A stretch of 51,599 bases of DNA from Candidatus Doudnabacteria bacterium (GTDB taxonomy: Bacteria > Patescibacteriota > Doudnabacteria > UBA920): assembly GCA_023245995.1 (NCBI GenBank), contig JAHFJH010000005.1, positions 1-51,599 on the forward strand. The letters run 5' to 3'. The first letter of the stretch is position 1; every line of letters begins with the position of its first letter. This document shows positions 7,437-14,164 of this stretch, in pieces. A model generated the notes under the pieces. The model was not told the DNA's origin and searched no databases. It worked only from the letters and a program-made list of their open reading frames with translations. Made by a program: the position numbers and the translations under genes.

Positions 7437-8747
7437 ATGAATACAGTTACGACAGCTCCAGAGCAAGACTCTGAGGCGCCTAGCAGTTTTGAAGGTCTTG
7501 GTATAGACCCGAAATTTTTAGGCATGCTTAAAAGAGCTGGCTATAGCGAGCCAACACCAATCCAAAAACAATCCTTGCCGGTTACACTGCAAGGTGCAGA
7601 TGTTTTGGGTATTGCCCAAACAGGAACAGGAAAAACCTTAGCCTTCGGTGTACCAATGATACAACGCCTAGTGACCGGTGGTGGGATAGGGCTTGTGGTG
7701 TTGCCAACTCGCGAACTTGCAGTGCAAGTAGAAAGTTCACTACACCGCATTGGTAAAGAAATTGGCCTTAAAACAGCTTTACTTATTGGCGGAGAAGCTA
7801 TGGGTAAACAATTACGCGCGTTAAAGTTTTCACCGCACATTTTAATTGCTACTCCGGGTAGGCTTATAGACCATTTAGAACAAAAAACTGCGCGTCTTAA
7901 CACAGTCAAAGTTTTGGTTTTAGACGAAGCCGACAGAATGTTAGACATGGGTTTTGCTCCACAGTTAAAACGTATATTGCAGGAAGTGCCGGAGGAGCGG
8001 CAGACTATGTTGTTTTCTGCAACTATGCCCGACGCAATTGTAAATATTGCAAAACAATACATGAAGTTGCCGGTGCGCGTGGAAGTTGCAAAGCCTGGAA
8101 CTGCAGCAAGTACCATAGCCCAAGAAGTTGTGTTCGTTCACAGAGCCGACAAGCCTTTAGTGCTAAAAGAGTTGCTTGCAGAAGAGCAGGGGACAGTGTT
8201 GGTATTTACTCGCACAAAGTTTGGAGCAAAAAAAGTTGCAAAACTTGTACGTGACTGGGGTTACACTTCCAACGAGCTTCATTCCAACCGCACACTTGCA
8301 CAGCGCTTAGCTGCTTTGAACGGTTTTAAAAAAGGAATATATAGAGTACTTGTGGCTACAGACATTGCTGCACGCGGTATAGACGCAGCAGGTATTGCGC
8401 TTGTGGTAAATTTTGACTTGCCTATGCAACCGGAAGACTATGTGCACCGGATTGGCCGTACCGGTCGCGCTGGTAAAGCTGGTAAGGCTATTTCCATAGC
8501 GGCTATAGAAGAACGCCGCGACGTCCGCGAAATAGAGCGACTAATAGGTAAAATGTTACCAGTTAAAAAAGTTTCTAGTGTGGCAACTCCGGCAACGCCT
8601 GTGTATGACTCACCAAGAGCTGCGTCTCCTTTTGCTTCTGCGCGGAGCAGACCAGCTTCACGTTTTTCTGGTAGACAAAAAAGTTTCCGACGTCCTAGCC
8701 GTCCCTCTGTCCCTTCCGGTAGTCGCCGTAGCGGCCGCATGAGATAA
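7437..8747 (+). CDS. DEAD-box ATP-dependent RNA helicase
   Basis: 436 residues. Q motif 21-44 (YSEPTPIQ), Walker A AQTGTGKT 60-67, PTRELA 90-95, TPGRL 139-143, DEAD 163-166, SAT 194-196. The second RecA domain has LVFTRTK, ATDIAARGID and HRIGRTGRAG. The C-terminal ~50 residues are Ser/Arg/Pro-rich (FRRPSRPS, SRRSGRMR), a basic tail typical of RNA-binding RhlE-like helicases. It unwinds short RNA duplexes with ATP, acting in RNA decay or ribosome assembly. The start ATG 7437 follows AAGTAT with no SD. It has its own long leader and a shared terminator downstream. Confidence 0.96.
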   Translation: MNTVTTAPEQDSEAPSSFEGLGIDPKFLGMLKRAGYSEPTPIQKQSLPVTLQGADVLGIAQTGTGKTLAFGVPMIQRLVTGGGIGLVVLPTRELAVQVESSLHRIGKEIGLKTALLIGGEAMGKQLRALKFSPHILIATPGRLIDHLEQKTARLNTVKVLVLDEADRMLDMGFAPQLKRILQEVPEERQTMLFSATMPDAIVNIAKQYMKLPVRVEVAKPGTAASTIAQEVVFVHRADKPLVLKELLAEEQGTVLVFTRTKFGAKKVAKLVRDWGYTSNELHSNRTLAQRLAALNGFKKGIYRVLVATDIAARGIDAAGIALVVNFDLPMQPEDYVHRIGRTGRAGKAGKAISIAAIEERRDVREIERLIGKMLPVKKVSSVATPATPVYDSPRAASPFASARSRPASRFSGRQKSFRRPSRPSVPSGSRRSGRMR

Positions 8748-8771
8748 AAATTTACAGTATATATAAAAAAT

Positions 8772-8809
8772 GAGCGGGCAAGTGACGGCACTTTCCCGCT
8801 CTTTATTTT
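8772..8809. terminator. Bidirectional intrinsic terminator
   Basis: GAGCGGG (8773-8779) pairs with CCCGCTC (8795-8801), with AAGTG/CACTT inside; an A-run lies on the left and TTTATTTT on the right. It separates the convergent helicase and propeller genes. Confidence 0.88.
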
Positions 8810-8832
8810 ACACGCGTGATGGTTTCGCTTCA

Positions 8833-9894
8833 CTACTGTTGCTCTGGTGGTGGCAGTTTTGTAACCGCCATTAAGTAGGGGCCGGTGCTGTAGCCGGATA
8901 TGACGTCGGTCAAAATAAGTTTTTCGGGGTTGTTAAGATCCCGAGAAAATATTTTTACCGAATTTGGTCTTGCCCCTCTTGGTGCTTGGCTAGCTACTGC
9001 AACCCAGTCTCCAAAGCACGTAATACCGTAGTAGTAGGTGCTTGAGTCCAACTCGCCCTGTGCTACCAGCTCGCCGCTTTGCGCATTAAGAGCCAGTGGG
9101 AAACCAAATCCTTGGAGGGTATATACGAGGGACTTATCCTCATTTATGTCCAAGGTAAATGCACCGCCAAACTGCGGATTTAGTTTGATGACTTTAACCA
9201 CCTTGAAACTTGGTATGTCAACCACAGTGACACCGGGAGCGTATGGCGTTTCATTGGTGACGTACAGATTGTCACCAATTATTGCCATGCCTCTGGCTCC
9301 GGACATGCCTTGTATGGTGTCGGTTTCACCGGTGAGTAAGTTTATTCGATAGAGCAATCCACCTTCTTGGCTACCCGTAACGAATAGGAAGTTTTCGTCT
9401 GCTGACAGCAGGCAAAATTTTATCGCCCATTCAGCCCACCTTCCGAGTTTAACGGGAATAATGCTGGTTGTGCCGTCTACAAGATTGCAGTCGTAGACGA
9501 CATGGTCTATTTTGTCGGTGACAAACATGCGTTTGCCGTTTTTGGTTATGGCAATGCCAAACGGGCTTCCTTTTTCTGCCACGTTGGCAATTTTGGTAGA
9601 GCCTAACCGCTGAAGACTCAGTACATCAAACGCGTCTACATCTCCTTGGTCGTTGTTGTCTGCACAAGCAATGCGGACAACGCCGTTGTTAATTGAAATG
9701 CCATAGGCTTTGCCACCCATGGGAATGCTATTCATTGCAACTACCCGTCCGTTTTGAATGTCAAACACTCCTACCATAGTGCCTTGTTCGTACCCGACGA
9801 AAAGGCGATATGTATTTGGTGTTGTGCTCTGTGCACCCGCCAATTTGGTTTGCGACAGTGCAAAAATTGCGACCATCAAAAAACGTGTAAACAT
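8833..9894 (-). CDS. Secreted beta-propeller protein (YVTN/NHL-like)
   Basis: 353 residues from ATG 9894, chosen because AAAGGAG lies 9-12 bases upstream and because a Sec signal peptide starts there (MFTRFLMVAIFALSQTKLAGA, likely cut after AGA). The mature part is built of repeated 40-50-residue units with LFVGYEQG, GKRMFVTDK, NLYVTNETPY and LVYTLQGFG strands, as in seven-bladed YVTN/lactonase-like propellers. I see no catalytic signature. Likely a binding or scaffold protein outside the membrane. Codon use is richer in GC than neighbours, and it is a single-gene unit with promoter, leader hairpin, strong SD and terminator. Confidence 0.8.
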   Translation of the reverse strand: MFTRFLMVAIFALSQTKLAGAQSTTPNTYRLFVGYEQGTMVGVFDIQNGRVVAMNSIPMGGKAYGISINNGVVRIACADNNDQGDVDAFDVLSLQRLGSTKIANVAEKGSPFGIAITKNGKRMFVTDKIDHVVYDCNLVDGTTSIIPVKLGRWAEWAIKFCLLSADENFLFVTGSQEGGLLYRINLLTGETDTIQGMSGARGMAIIGDNLYVTNETPYAPGVTVVDIPSFKVVKVIKLNPQFGGAFTLDINEDKSLVYTLQGFGFPLALNAQSGELVAQGELDSSTYYYGITCFGDWVAVASQAPRGARPNSVKIFSRDLNNPEKLILTDVISGYSTGPYLMAVTKLPPPEQQ

Positions 9895-9925
9895 TTGTAG
9901 CTCCTTTGTTGATGTGAATGTGCGG

Positions 9926-9953
9926 CATGTCTCGCATGTGTGCGAGTAGCATG
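9926..9953 (-). promoter_or_regulatory. Leader stem-loop upstream of the propeller SD
   Basis: On the minus strand CTCGCA-CACA-TGCGAG (9931-9946) is enclosed by CATG/CATG arms (9926-9929 and 9950-9953). It sits between the predicted transcription start (~9964) and the ribosome site (~9901-9907). There is no T-tract, so it is not a terminator. Confidence 0.6.
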
Positions 9954-9970
9954 GTTTTTCAGATATCCCT

Positions 9971-9999
9971 AACATACTCGTACGCAATACAATAGTCAA
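9971..9999 (-). promoter_or_regulatory. Sigma-70-type promoter of the propeller gene
   Basis: On the minus strand TTGACT (9999-9994), a 17-base spacer and TATGTT (9976-9971). The start would fall near 9964, giving a ~70-base leader. Confidence 0.6.
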
Positions 10000-10078
10000 C
10001 AGAGGGATGTGATATGCATAACACAAAAGTTAAGACTAAAATTTGTAGGAAGCAAAGTGTTATTGTCCATACCACAAA

Positions 10079-10240
10079 ATGGTGCCATTGTTTGTGGTTT
10101 TGTTTGGTTTAACTTTTTTGCTTCACGCACTAAACGTGCTGGGCGACCACATAACAGCAATTGTCTGGCCGATAATCTTAATAGCTATTGGCCTTCAAAA
10201 GAATTTTGAAATGCGTTGTACATGTTGCAGTAGAATGTAG
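10079..10240 (+). CDS. Small two-helix membrane protein, 53 aa (LiaI/DUF5668-like)
   Basis: ATG 10079 to TAG 10240. It reads as two hydrophobic helices, VPLFVVLFGLTFLLHALNVL and ITAIVWPIILIAIGL, with a short polar turn (GDH), then a Cys-rich tail (RCTCCSRM). The pattern resembles the short LiaI-LiaF-like or DUF5668 membrane modules of bacteria. Function unknown. A terminator follows at 10254. A different-frame 66-codon reading over the same bases (10009-10209) was discarded because it is not protein-like. Confidence 0.6.
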   Translation: MVPLFVVLFGLTFLLHALNVLGDHITAIVWPIILIAIGLQKNFEMRCTCCSRM

Positions 10241-10253
10241 TTATTTGATGCAT

Positions 10254-10279
10254 AAACATCCTTATTGCGGGGATGTTTT
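10254..10279 (+). terminator. Intrinsic terminator
   Basis: AAACATCC (10254-10261) pairs with GGATGTTT (10271-10278) and ends in TTTTG; 13 bases after the small membrane gene. Confidence 0.7.
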
Positions 10280-10283
10280 GCTA

Positions 10284-10313
10284 TTGCGTGTTATTGTTTA
10301 GTTTTGCTATAAT
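10284..10313 (+). promoter_or_regulatory. Promoter of the tRNA-Asn gene
   Basis: TTGCGT (10284-10289), an 18-base spacer and TATAAT (10308-10313) with TGC immediately upstream (extended -10). The tRNA begins 31 bases further on. Confidence 0.6.
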
Positions 10314-10378
10314 AAGACGGTCAATTTATACAAAATTGATGTGTTCGGGAGTAGCTCAGCGGTAGAGCAATCGGCTGT

Positions 10379-10931
10379 CAGGTACACAATTATCTGCAAA
10401 TTTATGGTAGATAAAAGAACCTACAAAGACCGCGCCACATATTTAATTAAGGCCGTGGCTAAAAGGCGTAAATCGCTTAAAGCTCAGGCGTTGGATTATA
10501 AAGGTGGCAAATGCGCTATATGTGGATACGATAAATGCTCTAGTGCTTTAGAGTTCCATCATATAGACCCAAAACAAAAAGATTTTGGCATAGGCGAGAA
10601 AGGCTATACAAGATCTTGGGAGAAGGTGAAGCATGAATTGGATAAATGCATACTCATTTGTTCAAACTGTCACCATGAAGTGCATGCGGGTCAAGTGCAG
10701 CTTCCTTCGGTAACGATGGAATGATAACGAGGTGAATTGACTGGAAGCCGTAATCTGCCAACTGGCGGAACGGTAATCAGCAGCCAAGCTTTGACGAAAG
10801 TCATTGAAGGTTCAGAGACTATCCCTTACGGGAGTACTTCTCTAACACATGTTAGAGCGGGAAGCGCCTCGCATCCTACTTGTTAGGATGATGATATAGT
10901 CCACCCCCAGTAGAAATACTAGGACAATGTG
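10379..10931 (+). mobile_element. Group I intron (IA-like) with an ORF in the P1 loop
   Basis: 553 bases in the anticodon loop. The 5' splice site follows U10378 and the last intron base is G10931, as the group I mechanism requires. The 3' core is clear: P7 GACTAT (10817-10822) with ATAGTC (10896-10901), inside the family R-like TTCAGAGACTA and S-like GATATAGTCC sequences. P8 is CATCCTA/TAGGATG (10872-10890). An extra hairpin CTCTAAC/GTTAGAG (about 10841-10857) between P7 and P3' suggests subgroup IA. A P9-like AGTAGAAATACT is at 10910-10921. An internal guide GAAGCCG (10744-10750) can pair with exon CGGCTGT, ending in the U.G wobble at the splice site. The endonuclease ORF therefore lies in the P1 loop. 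Confidence 0.9.
10404..10724 (+). CDS. HNH homing endonuclease encoded in the intron
   Basis: 106 residues from ATG 10404; the frame is open further left but only through exon 1. The N-terminus is basic (KRTYKDRATYLIKAVAKRRK), likely for DNA contact. The HNH core has CAICGYDKC, the ALEFHHIDP His-His pair and LICSNCHHEVHAG, where two CxxC pairs bind structural zinc and the His/Asn residues bind the catalytic metal. Such enzymes nick intron-less alleles to drive intron homing, here expected at the tRNA-Asn anticodon loop. The ORF ends 20 bases before the internal guide, so it does not overlap the catalytic core. It looks intact. Confidence 0.9.
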   Translation: MVDKRTYKDRATYLIKAVAKRRKSLKAQALDYKGGKCAICGYDKCSSALEFHHIDPKQKDFGIGEKGYTRSWEKVKHELDKCILICSNCHHEVHAGQVQLPSVTME

Positions 10932-10974
10932 TAACCGATGGGTCCTGGGTTCGAATCCCAGCTCCCGAGCCAGC

Positions 10975-11005
10975 AAAAAACCACTAACCTGTTTGGTGGT
11001 TTTTT
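10975..11005 (+). terminator. Intrinsic terminator of tRNA-Asn
   Basis: AAAAAACCAC (10975-10984) pairs with GTGGTTTTTT (10996-11005), three bases after the CCA end. Confidence 0.85.
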
Positions 11006-11019
11006 GTTATTATTAGCCT

Positions 11020-11727
11020 ATGATTAGAAAAATTTCGGCTAATAGTCGCTACAAAGCTGAACATGACTGGCTTACAACATACCACCTGTTTTCTTTTAGT
11101 ATGTACTTTGACCGCGGCAATATGAATTTTGGTGCACTCAGGGTTTTTAACGACGACTACATACAAGGTGAAAATGGTTTTGGTGCGCACCAACATGACA
11201 ATATGGAAATTGTTACTATTGTCCACGAAGGCCAGCTTACTCATCAAGATAGCATGGGCAACACTGGAACAATTCGCAAGGGTGAAGTTCAATACATGTC
11301 AGCTGGAACAGGGGTAACTCACGCCGAGGTGAATCAGGACAAGGAGCCAATACACTTGTACCAAATTTGGATAATGCCCGATGAACAAAATGTGCAACCT
11401 CAATACGCACAGAAGGATTTTAGTAATATATCATCAAATGCCCTGGTTCCAGTTGCCTCCGGACAAAACCTGCTTGGCGCAATTCCAATCCGCACGAACT
11501 CCACTATTTACCTATGTAAGTTGGATGCAGGACATAGTATAATCCACCGGCTTGAGCATGATCGCGGACTATTTGTGTACATGAAAGAGGGCGATGTGGA
11601 AATTAATGGCACAAAATTCGAAAAGGAAGACCAAGCTAGAATTATGGACCAAGACACTATTTTGATAAAAGCCAATACCGCCACTGAATTTGTTGCTATT
11701 GATGTGCCCATGAAGCTACCAATATAG
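11020..11727 (+). CDS. Pirin family protein
   Basis: 235 residues. It opens with MIRKISANSRYKAEHDWLTT and follows the pirin/YhhW bicupin pattern: FGALRVFNDDYIQGENGFGAHQHDNMEIVT near 35-65, with the metal-binding His pair and Glu, then GEVQYMSAGTGVTHAE near 88-103 with a further His and Glu. The C-terminal cupin (150-230) is more divergent, as in the family. Relatives bind iron or nickel and some act as quercetin dioxygenases; the natural substrate is unknown. Cytosolic. Starts 15 bases after the tRNA terminator; no SD. Confidence 0.92.
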   Translation: MIRKISANSRYKAEHDWLTTYHLFSFSMYFDRGNMNFGALRVFNDDYIQGENGFGAHQHDNMEIVTIVHEGQLTHQDSMGNTGTIRKGEVQYMSAGTGVTHAEVNQDKEPIHLYQIWIMPDEQNVQPQYAQKDFSNISSNALVPVASGQNLLGAIPIRTNSTIYLCKLDAGHSIIHRLEHDRGLFVYMKEGDVEINGTKFEKEDQARIMDQDTILIKANTATEFVAIDVPMKLPI

Positions 11728-11753
11728 ATTTAGGAAATTAATTGAATTGAAAT

Positions 11754-12179
11754 ATGGCAACAATAAACCCTTGGATAAACTTTAATGGCAACGCAGAAAA
11801 AGCATTTACCTTTTACAAATCGGTGTTCGGCGGAGAGTTTGGAAGAATTGTACGGTTTAAAGACCTGGCAAGCGCTGAGTTTCCCGTACGCGAAGCAGAA
11901 GCAGAGAAAATAATGCTTATTACATTACCCATTGGTAACGGTAGTGTGCTCATGGCCAACGACGTGCCGGAAGTAATGGGCAAAGTAAATGAACGGGAAA
12001 ACCGAAGCAAAATTTCCGTAAGCGCGGAAAGCAAAGAAGAAGCGGATAAATTATTCACCGGCCTTTCTGTGGGTGGAGAAGTAGAAGGCCCAATGGGCGA
12101 CGGGCCATGGGGTTCCTATGCAGGTATGTTCCGCGACAAATACGGCATTGAGTGGATAATTGAATTTTATTTCCAATAA
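11754..12179 (+). CDS. VOC superfamily protein, PhnB/glyoxalase-like
   Basis: 141 residues with one PhnB-type fold: INPWINFNGNAEKAFTFYKSVFGG at the N-terminus and GMFRDKYGIEWIIEFYF at the end, the signature ends of the family. VOC proteins bind a metal through paired beta-alpha-beta-beta-beta units and act in glyoxalase, dioxygenase or drug-binding reactions; PhnB-like members are mostly uncharacterised. It lies 26 bases after the pirin gene and may be co-transcribed. It belongs to the same broad family as 16939-17820 and 17870-18271. Confidence 0.88.
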   Translation: MATINPWINFNGNAEKAFTFYKSVFGGEFGRIVRFKDLASAEFPVREAEAEKIMLITLPIGNGSVLMANDVPEVMGKVNERENRSKISVSAESKEEADKLFTGLSVGGEVEGPMGDGPWGSYAGMFRDKYGIEWIIEFYFQ

Positions 12180-12423
12180 TAGTTTCTTATTCTCCTAGGC
12201 AATGAGGGCAATATAAAATCCCTCCATACTGACAACTTCACCTCACTTTGCAAAATCGCCCATACGATAATTAGCATTGTAGCCAAAATATTTAAAAGAT
12301 TTTTTATAAACTACGCTTTTATAGAACAATAATGATAATTATGTAGTGGCTAAGTTTTCAAGTATGTAGGCTATTAACACGATATTTAAGTCTCGCGCCA
12401 ATAGCCCAGGTTAAGGAGACATG
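12180..12423. other. Intergenic stretch with no recognised element
   Basis: AT-rich, with no ORF of note, no perfect hairpin with a T-run and no repeat I could match elsewhere in the window. It lies between the convergent PhnB-like gene and the minus-strand Cys-rich ORF. Confidence 0.4.
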
Positions 12424-12546
12424 TTAACCACTTGGTTGTCTGTGGCCAGACGTCTCACATTTGTTTTCTACAACCCTACAGTCGCAGATCCCTCCAGTCG
12501 TTCCAGGACATTCCCTTGAGCCACAACAATCCGTTCCTTCTGGCAT
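12424..12546 (-). CDS. Cysteine-rich microprotein, 40 aa
   Basis: ATG 12546 to TAA 12424 on the minus strand. AAAGGAGG lies about 5 bases before the start, one of the strongest SD matches in the window, with a small CCCA-TTTT-GGG(T) hairpin just upstream. The peptide begins MPEGTDCCGSRECPG, and six cysteines fall in the first 30 residues (CC, C, CxC, C). It has no signal peptide. Six cysteines in a 40-residue polar peptide suggest metal binding or a disulfide-rich fold; I recognise no family. An opposing 31-codon frame overlaps it and also follows an AAGGAG, so coding is likely but not certain. Confidence 0.5.
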   Translation of the reverse strand: MPEGTDCCGSRECPGTTGGICDCRVVENKCETSGHRQPSG

Positions 12547-12651
12547 TAGACCTCCTTTTACCCAAAATGGGCATATAACTATGTTATCATAAAAGCAACT
12601 ATATGATGTAAATGATGTTTTGAATATACGTTTAACAGTTAATCAAATTTT

Positions 12652-13137
12652 ATGGCAGAAATAAAGACAAAGGCTACTAAGGAAAGTGTGGCCAAGTTTA
12701 TTAAGACTATTGAGCCAAAGGAAAAGCAAGTAGACAGTTTAGCTTTGCTCAAACTTTTTACAAAAGTTACCGGAGAGAAGCCGGTTATGTGGGGACCAAG
12801 CATTGTAGGCTTTGGGAAGTACAACTATAAATCTGACAAAAGGAGGCAAGAGGGTGACTGGTTTCATGTAGGGTTTTCTCCTCGCAAGCAAAACTTAACC
12901 CTGTACATTTTGGCTTGGAAGATAGAAGACCCTAAGGAGCTGTCTAAACTCGGAAAGTTTAAACGAGGCGGTGGGTGTTTATACATAAACAAACTTGCCG
13001 ATGTAGACCAGAAGGTTCTGGTAAAATTCATTAAAGAAATATACATTTACCGAAAGAAAATTCACAAAAAGGAAGAGCGGCTGCGTGACGCCCGCCCGCC
13101 AAGCAAGCCGAGTTCGCGAGGCGTTGCGGGCAGGTAA
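12652..13137 (+). CDS. DUF1801 domain protein with a repeat-derived tail
   Basis: 161 residues. The core (about 10-130) is DUF1801-like: KPVMWGPSIVGFGKYNYK, WFHVGFSPRKQNLTLYI and GGGCLYINKLADVDQKVL. This fold occurs in small YdhG-type proteins of unknown role. The last ~16 residues (DARPPSKPSSRGVAGR) come from a GC-rich palindromic repeat at 13091-13133 that runs into the coding sequence and supplies the tail just before the stop. The tail differs sharply in composition from the rest and is probably non-functional. Start ATG 12652 with no clear SD. Confidence 0.85.
   Translation: MAEIKTKATKESVAKFIKTIEPKEKQVDSLALLKLFTKVTGEKPVMWGPSIVGFGKYNYKSDKRRQEGDWFHVGFSPRKQNLTLYILAWKIEDPKELSKLGKFKRGGGCLYINKLADVDQKVLVKFIKEIYIYRKKIHKKEERLRDARPPSKPSSRGVAGR
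13091..13133. repeat. REP-like GC-rich imperfect palindrome inside a coding end
   Basis: About 43 bases, starting CCCGCCCGCCAAGCAAGCC and ending GGCGTTGCGGGCAG. Arms GCCC/GGGC, GCAA/TTGC and GCC/GGC fold around a 10-base loop. Composition is far from the AT-rich flanks. It encodes the tail of the DUF1801 protein. Confidence 0.7.
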
Positions 13138-13159
13138 AAGATAAATAATCAATTAATAT

Positions 13160-13795
13160 ATGAATGAAAATATGTCCGCCAGAGGCGGATCCGCCTTTGG
13201 CGGAAGAAAAATAATTGTAATATCAATGGTTACGTTAGATGGGGTAATGCAAGCGCCGGGTGGGCGGAAGGAAGATACAAGTGGTGGGTTTAAGTATGGC
13301 GGGTGGACTGCTTCGTTCAATGACAAAGTTTTTAATAAAGCTATGGCAAACGAATTAAAGCCTGCAGATTATTTGCTTGGCAGAAAAACCTTTGAAATTT
13401 GGGAAAAGTATTGGCCAAAACACGCGGACTTTTGGCCAGGTATAAACAGCGGCACTAAGTACGTAATGAGTAGCACTAGGAAAAGTTCAGATTGGAATAA
13501 ATCTGTATTTATAAAAAATGTGGCAGATATTAAAAAGCTTAAAAAGACAAAGGGCCCAAACATTCAAGTATGGGGGAGTAGCAAGCTTATTCAAACGTTA
13601 CTCAAAAATGACTTAGTAGACGAGCTCAGACTGAAAATTTTCCCCCTAACTCTTGGCAGCGGAAAAAAGTTGTTTGGTGACGGCACAATTCCAGCAGCAC
13701 TTAAGTTAGTAGAGGGTACCATAACGCCTACTGGAATTATTTTAGCCAACTATGAGCGGAGCGGAAAAGTTAAAACAGGGAGCGTTGAAGTTTAA
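13160..13795 (+). CDS. RibD C-terminal/dihydrofolate-reductase-like protein
   Basis: 211 residues from ATG 13160 (ATG 13172 is an alternative). The fold signature is clear: IIVISMVTLDGVMQAPGG, YLLGRKTFEIWEKYW, KYVMSSTRKSSDW, VWGSSKLIQTLL and FPLTLGSGKKLFGDG. This is the RibD_C superfamily, NADPH-dependent reductases related to riboflavin synthesis and DHFR; small stand-alone members have unknown substrates. Residues 6-15 (SARGGSAFGG) are encoded by a 30-bp palindrome inserted just after the start, so the natural start may once have been the later Met or Lys-Ile-Ile segment. Confidence 0.9.
   Translation: MNENMSARGGSAFGGRKIIVISMVTLDGVMQAPGGRKEDTSGGFKYGGWTASFNDKVFNKAMANELKPADYLLGRKTFEIWEKYWPKHADFWPGINSGTKYVMSSTRKSSDWNKSVFIKNVADIKKLKKTKGPNIQVWGSSKLIQTLLKNDLVDELRLKIFPLTLGSGKKLFGDGTIPAALKLVEGTITPTGIILANYERSGKVKTGSVEV
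13175..13204. repeat. 30-bp palindromic repeat inside the start of a gene
   Basis: A near-perfect palindrome beginning TCCGCCAGAGGCGG and ending CCGCCTTTGGCGGA, with one mismatch pair between the arms. It is in frame with the RibD_C-like gene. It is GC-rich against AT-rich flanks and of a different type from the repeat 42 bases earlier. Confidence 0.8.
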
Positions 13796-13798
13796 ATT

Positions 13799-14125
13799 AT
13801 GGACAATAAAAAAATATCAACTTCGCCAACTGGTGGAACAGCACATAAGCTCCCGTTGGATTTAAACAAGGCGCTTGCTTTTGATAGAAAGGCATTGGCT
13901 TTATGGGAAGACCTTACACCACTGGCACGTAATGAGTGGATATGTTGGGTGACTTTTGTAAAGAAAGAGGAGACAAGAAAGGACCATGTGAAAAGAGTAG
14001 TGAGCGAACTTAAAGAAGGCATACGCAGGCCATGTTGCTGGATGGGCTGTCCACATCGTACAGACAAACCCATAAGCCATTCGGTACAATGGGTGCTAAA
14101 CAAGCAGACTAAAAAGTTAAAATAA
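13799..14125 (+). CDS. YdeI/OmpD-associated family protein
   Basis: 108 residues. LDLNKALAFDRKALALWEDLTPLARNEW, then ICWVTFVKKEETRKDHVKRV near 45-65, match the YdeI/OmpD-associated C-terminal domain, a helical fold in which a short region around WV..KK..TR is conserved. Annotated relatives are linked to bacteriocin or peptide resistance, mainly by name. It starts three bases after the RibD_C-like stop, so the two are probably one transcript. A C-terminal cluster PCCWMGCPHRTD adds three cysteines. Confidence 0.8.
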   Translation: MDNKKISTSPTGGTAHKLPLDLNKALAFDRKALALWEDLTPLARNEWICWVTFVKKEETRKDHVKRVVSELKEGIRRPCCWMGCPHRTDKPISHSVQWVLNKQTKKLK

Positions 14126-14164
14126 TGTGTTGTTATAAGGTCCTGGGATTTAACATAATGAGGT

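Larger units (their letters stand above)
10345..10972 (+). tRNA. trnN: tRNA-Asn(GTT), interrupted by a group I intron
   Basis: Exon 1 is 10345-10378: acceptor TCGGGAG, TA, D-arm GCTC/GAGC, anticodon-stem ATCGG and loop bases CTGT. Exon 2 is 10932-10972: loop TAA, stem CCGAT, variable GGGTC, T-arm CTGGG-TTCGAAT-CCCAG, acceptor CTCCCGA, G73 and an encoded CCA. Joining them gives a 7-base loop CTGTTAA, so the anticodon is GTT (Asn), split between its second and third bases. U1-A72 and G73 also fit bacterial tRNA-Asn. Read without splicing, the first exon suggests GTC (Asp), but no 7-base loop forms that way. All stems pair perfectly in the spliced form (75 bases). A terminator follows at 10975. 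Confidence 0.93.

Noticed and set aside
10009-10209. 66-codon plus-strand frame
   Set aside because: A neighbouring frame (10079-10240) encodes a clear two-helix membrane protein over the same bases.
10345-10378. tRNA-Asp(GTC) reading of the first exon
   Set aside because: The unspliced bases suggest CTGTCA, but no 7-base loop or closing stem forms with exon 2. Joining at U10378/T10932 gives CTGTTAA and a perfect tRNA-Asn.
12420-12516. 31-codon plus-strand frame opposite the Cys-rich ORF
   Set aside because: It has an AAGGAG upstream, but the product is not protein-like and the minus-strand frame has the better SD and a patterned Cys content; not fully excluded.
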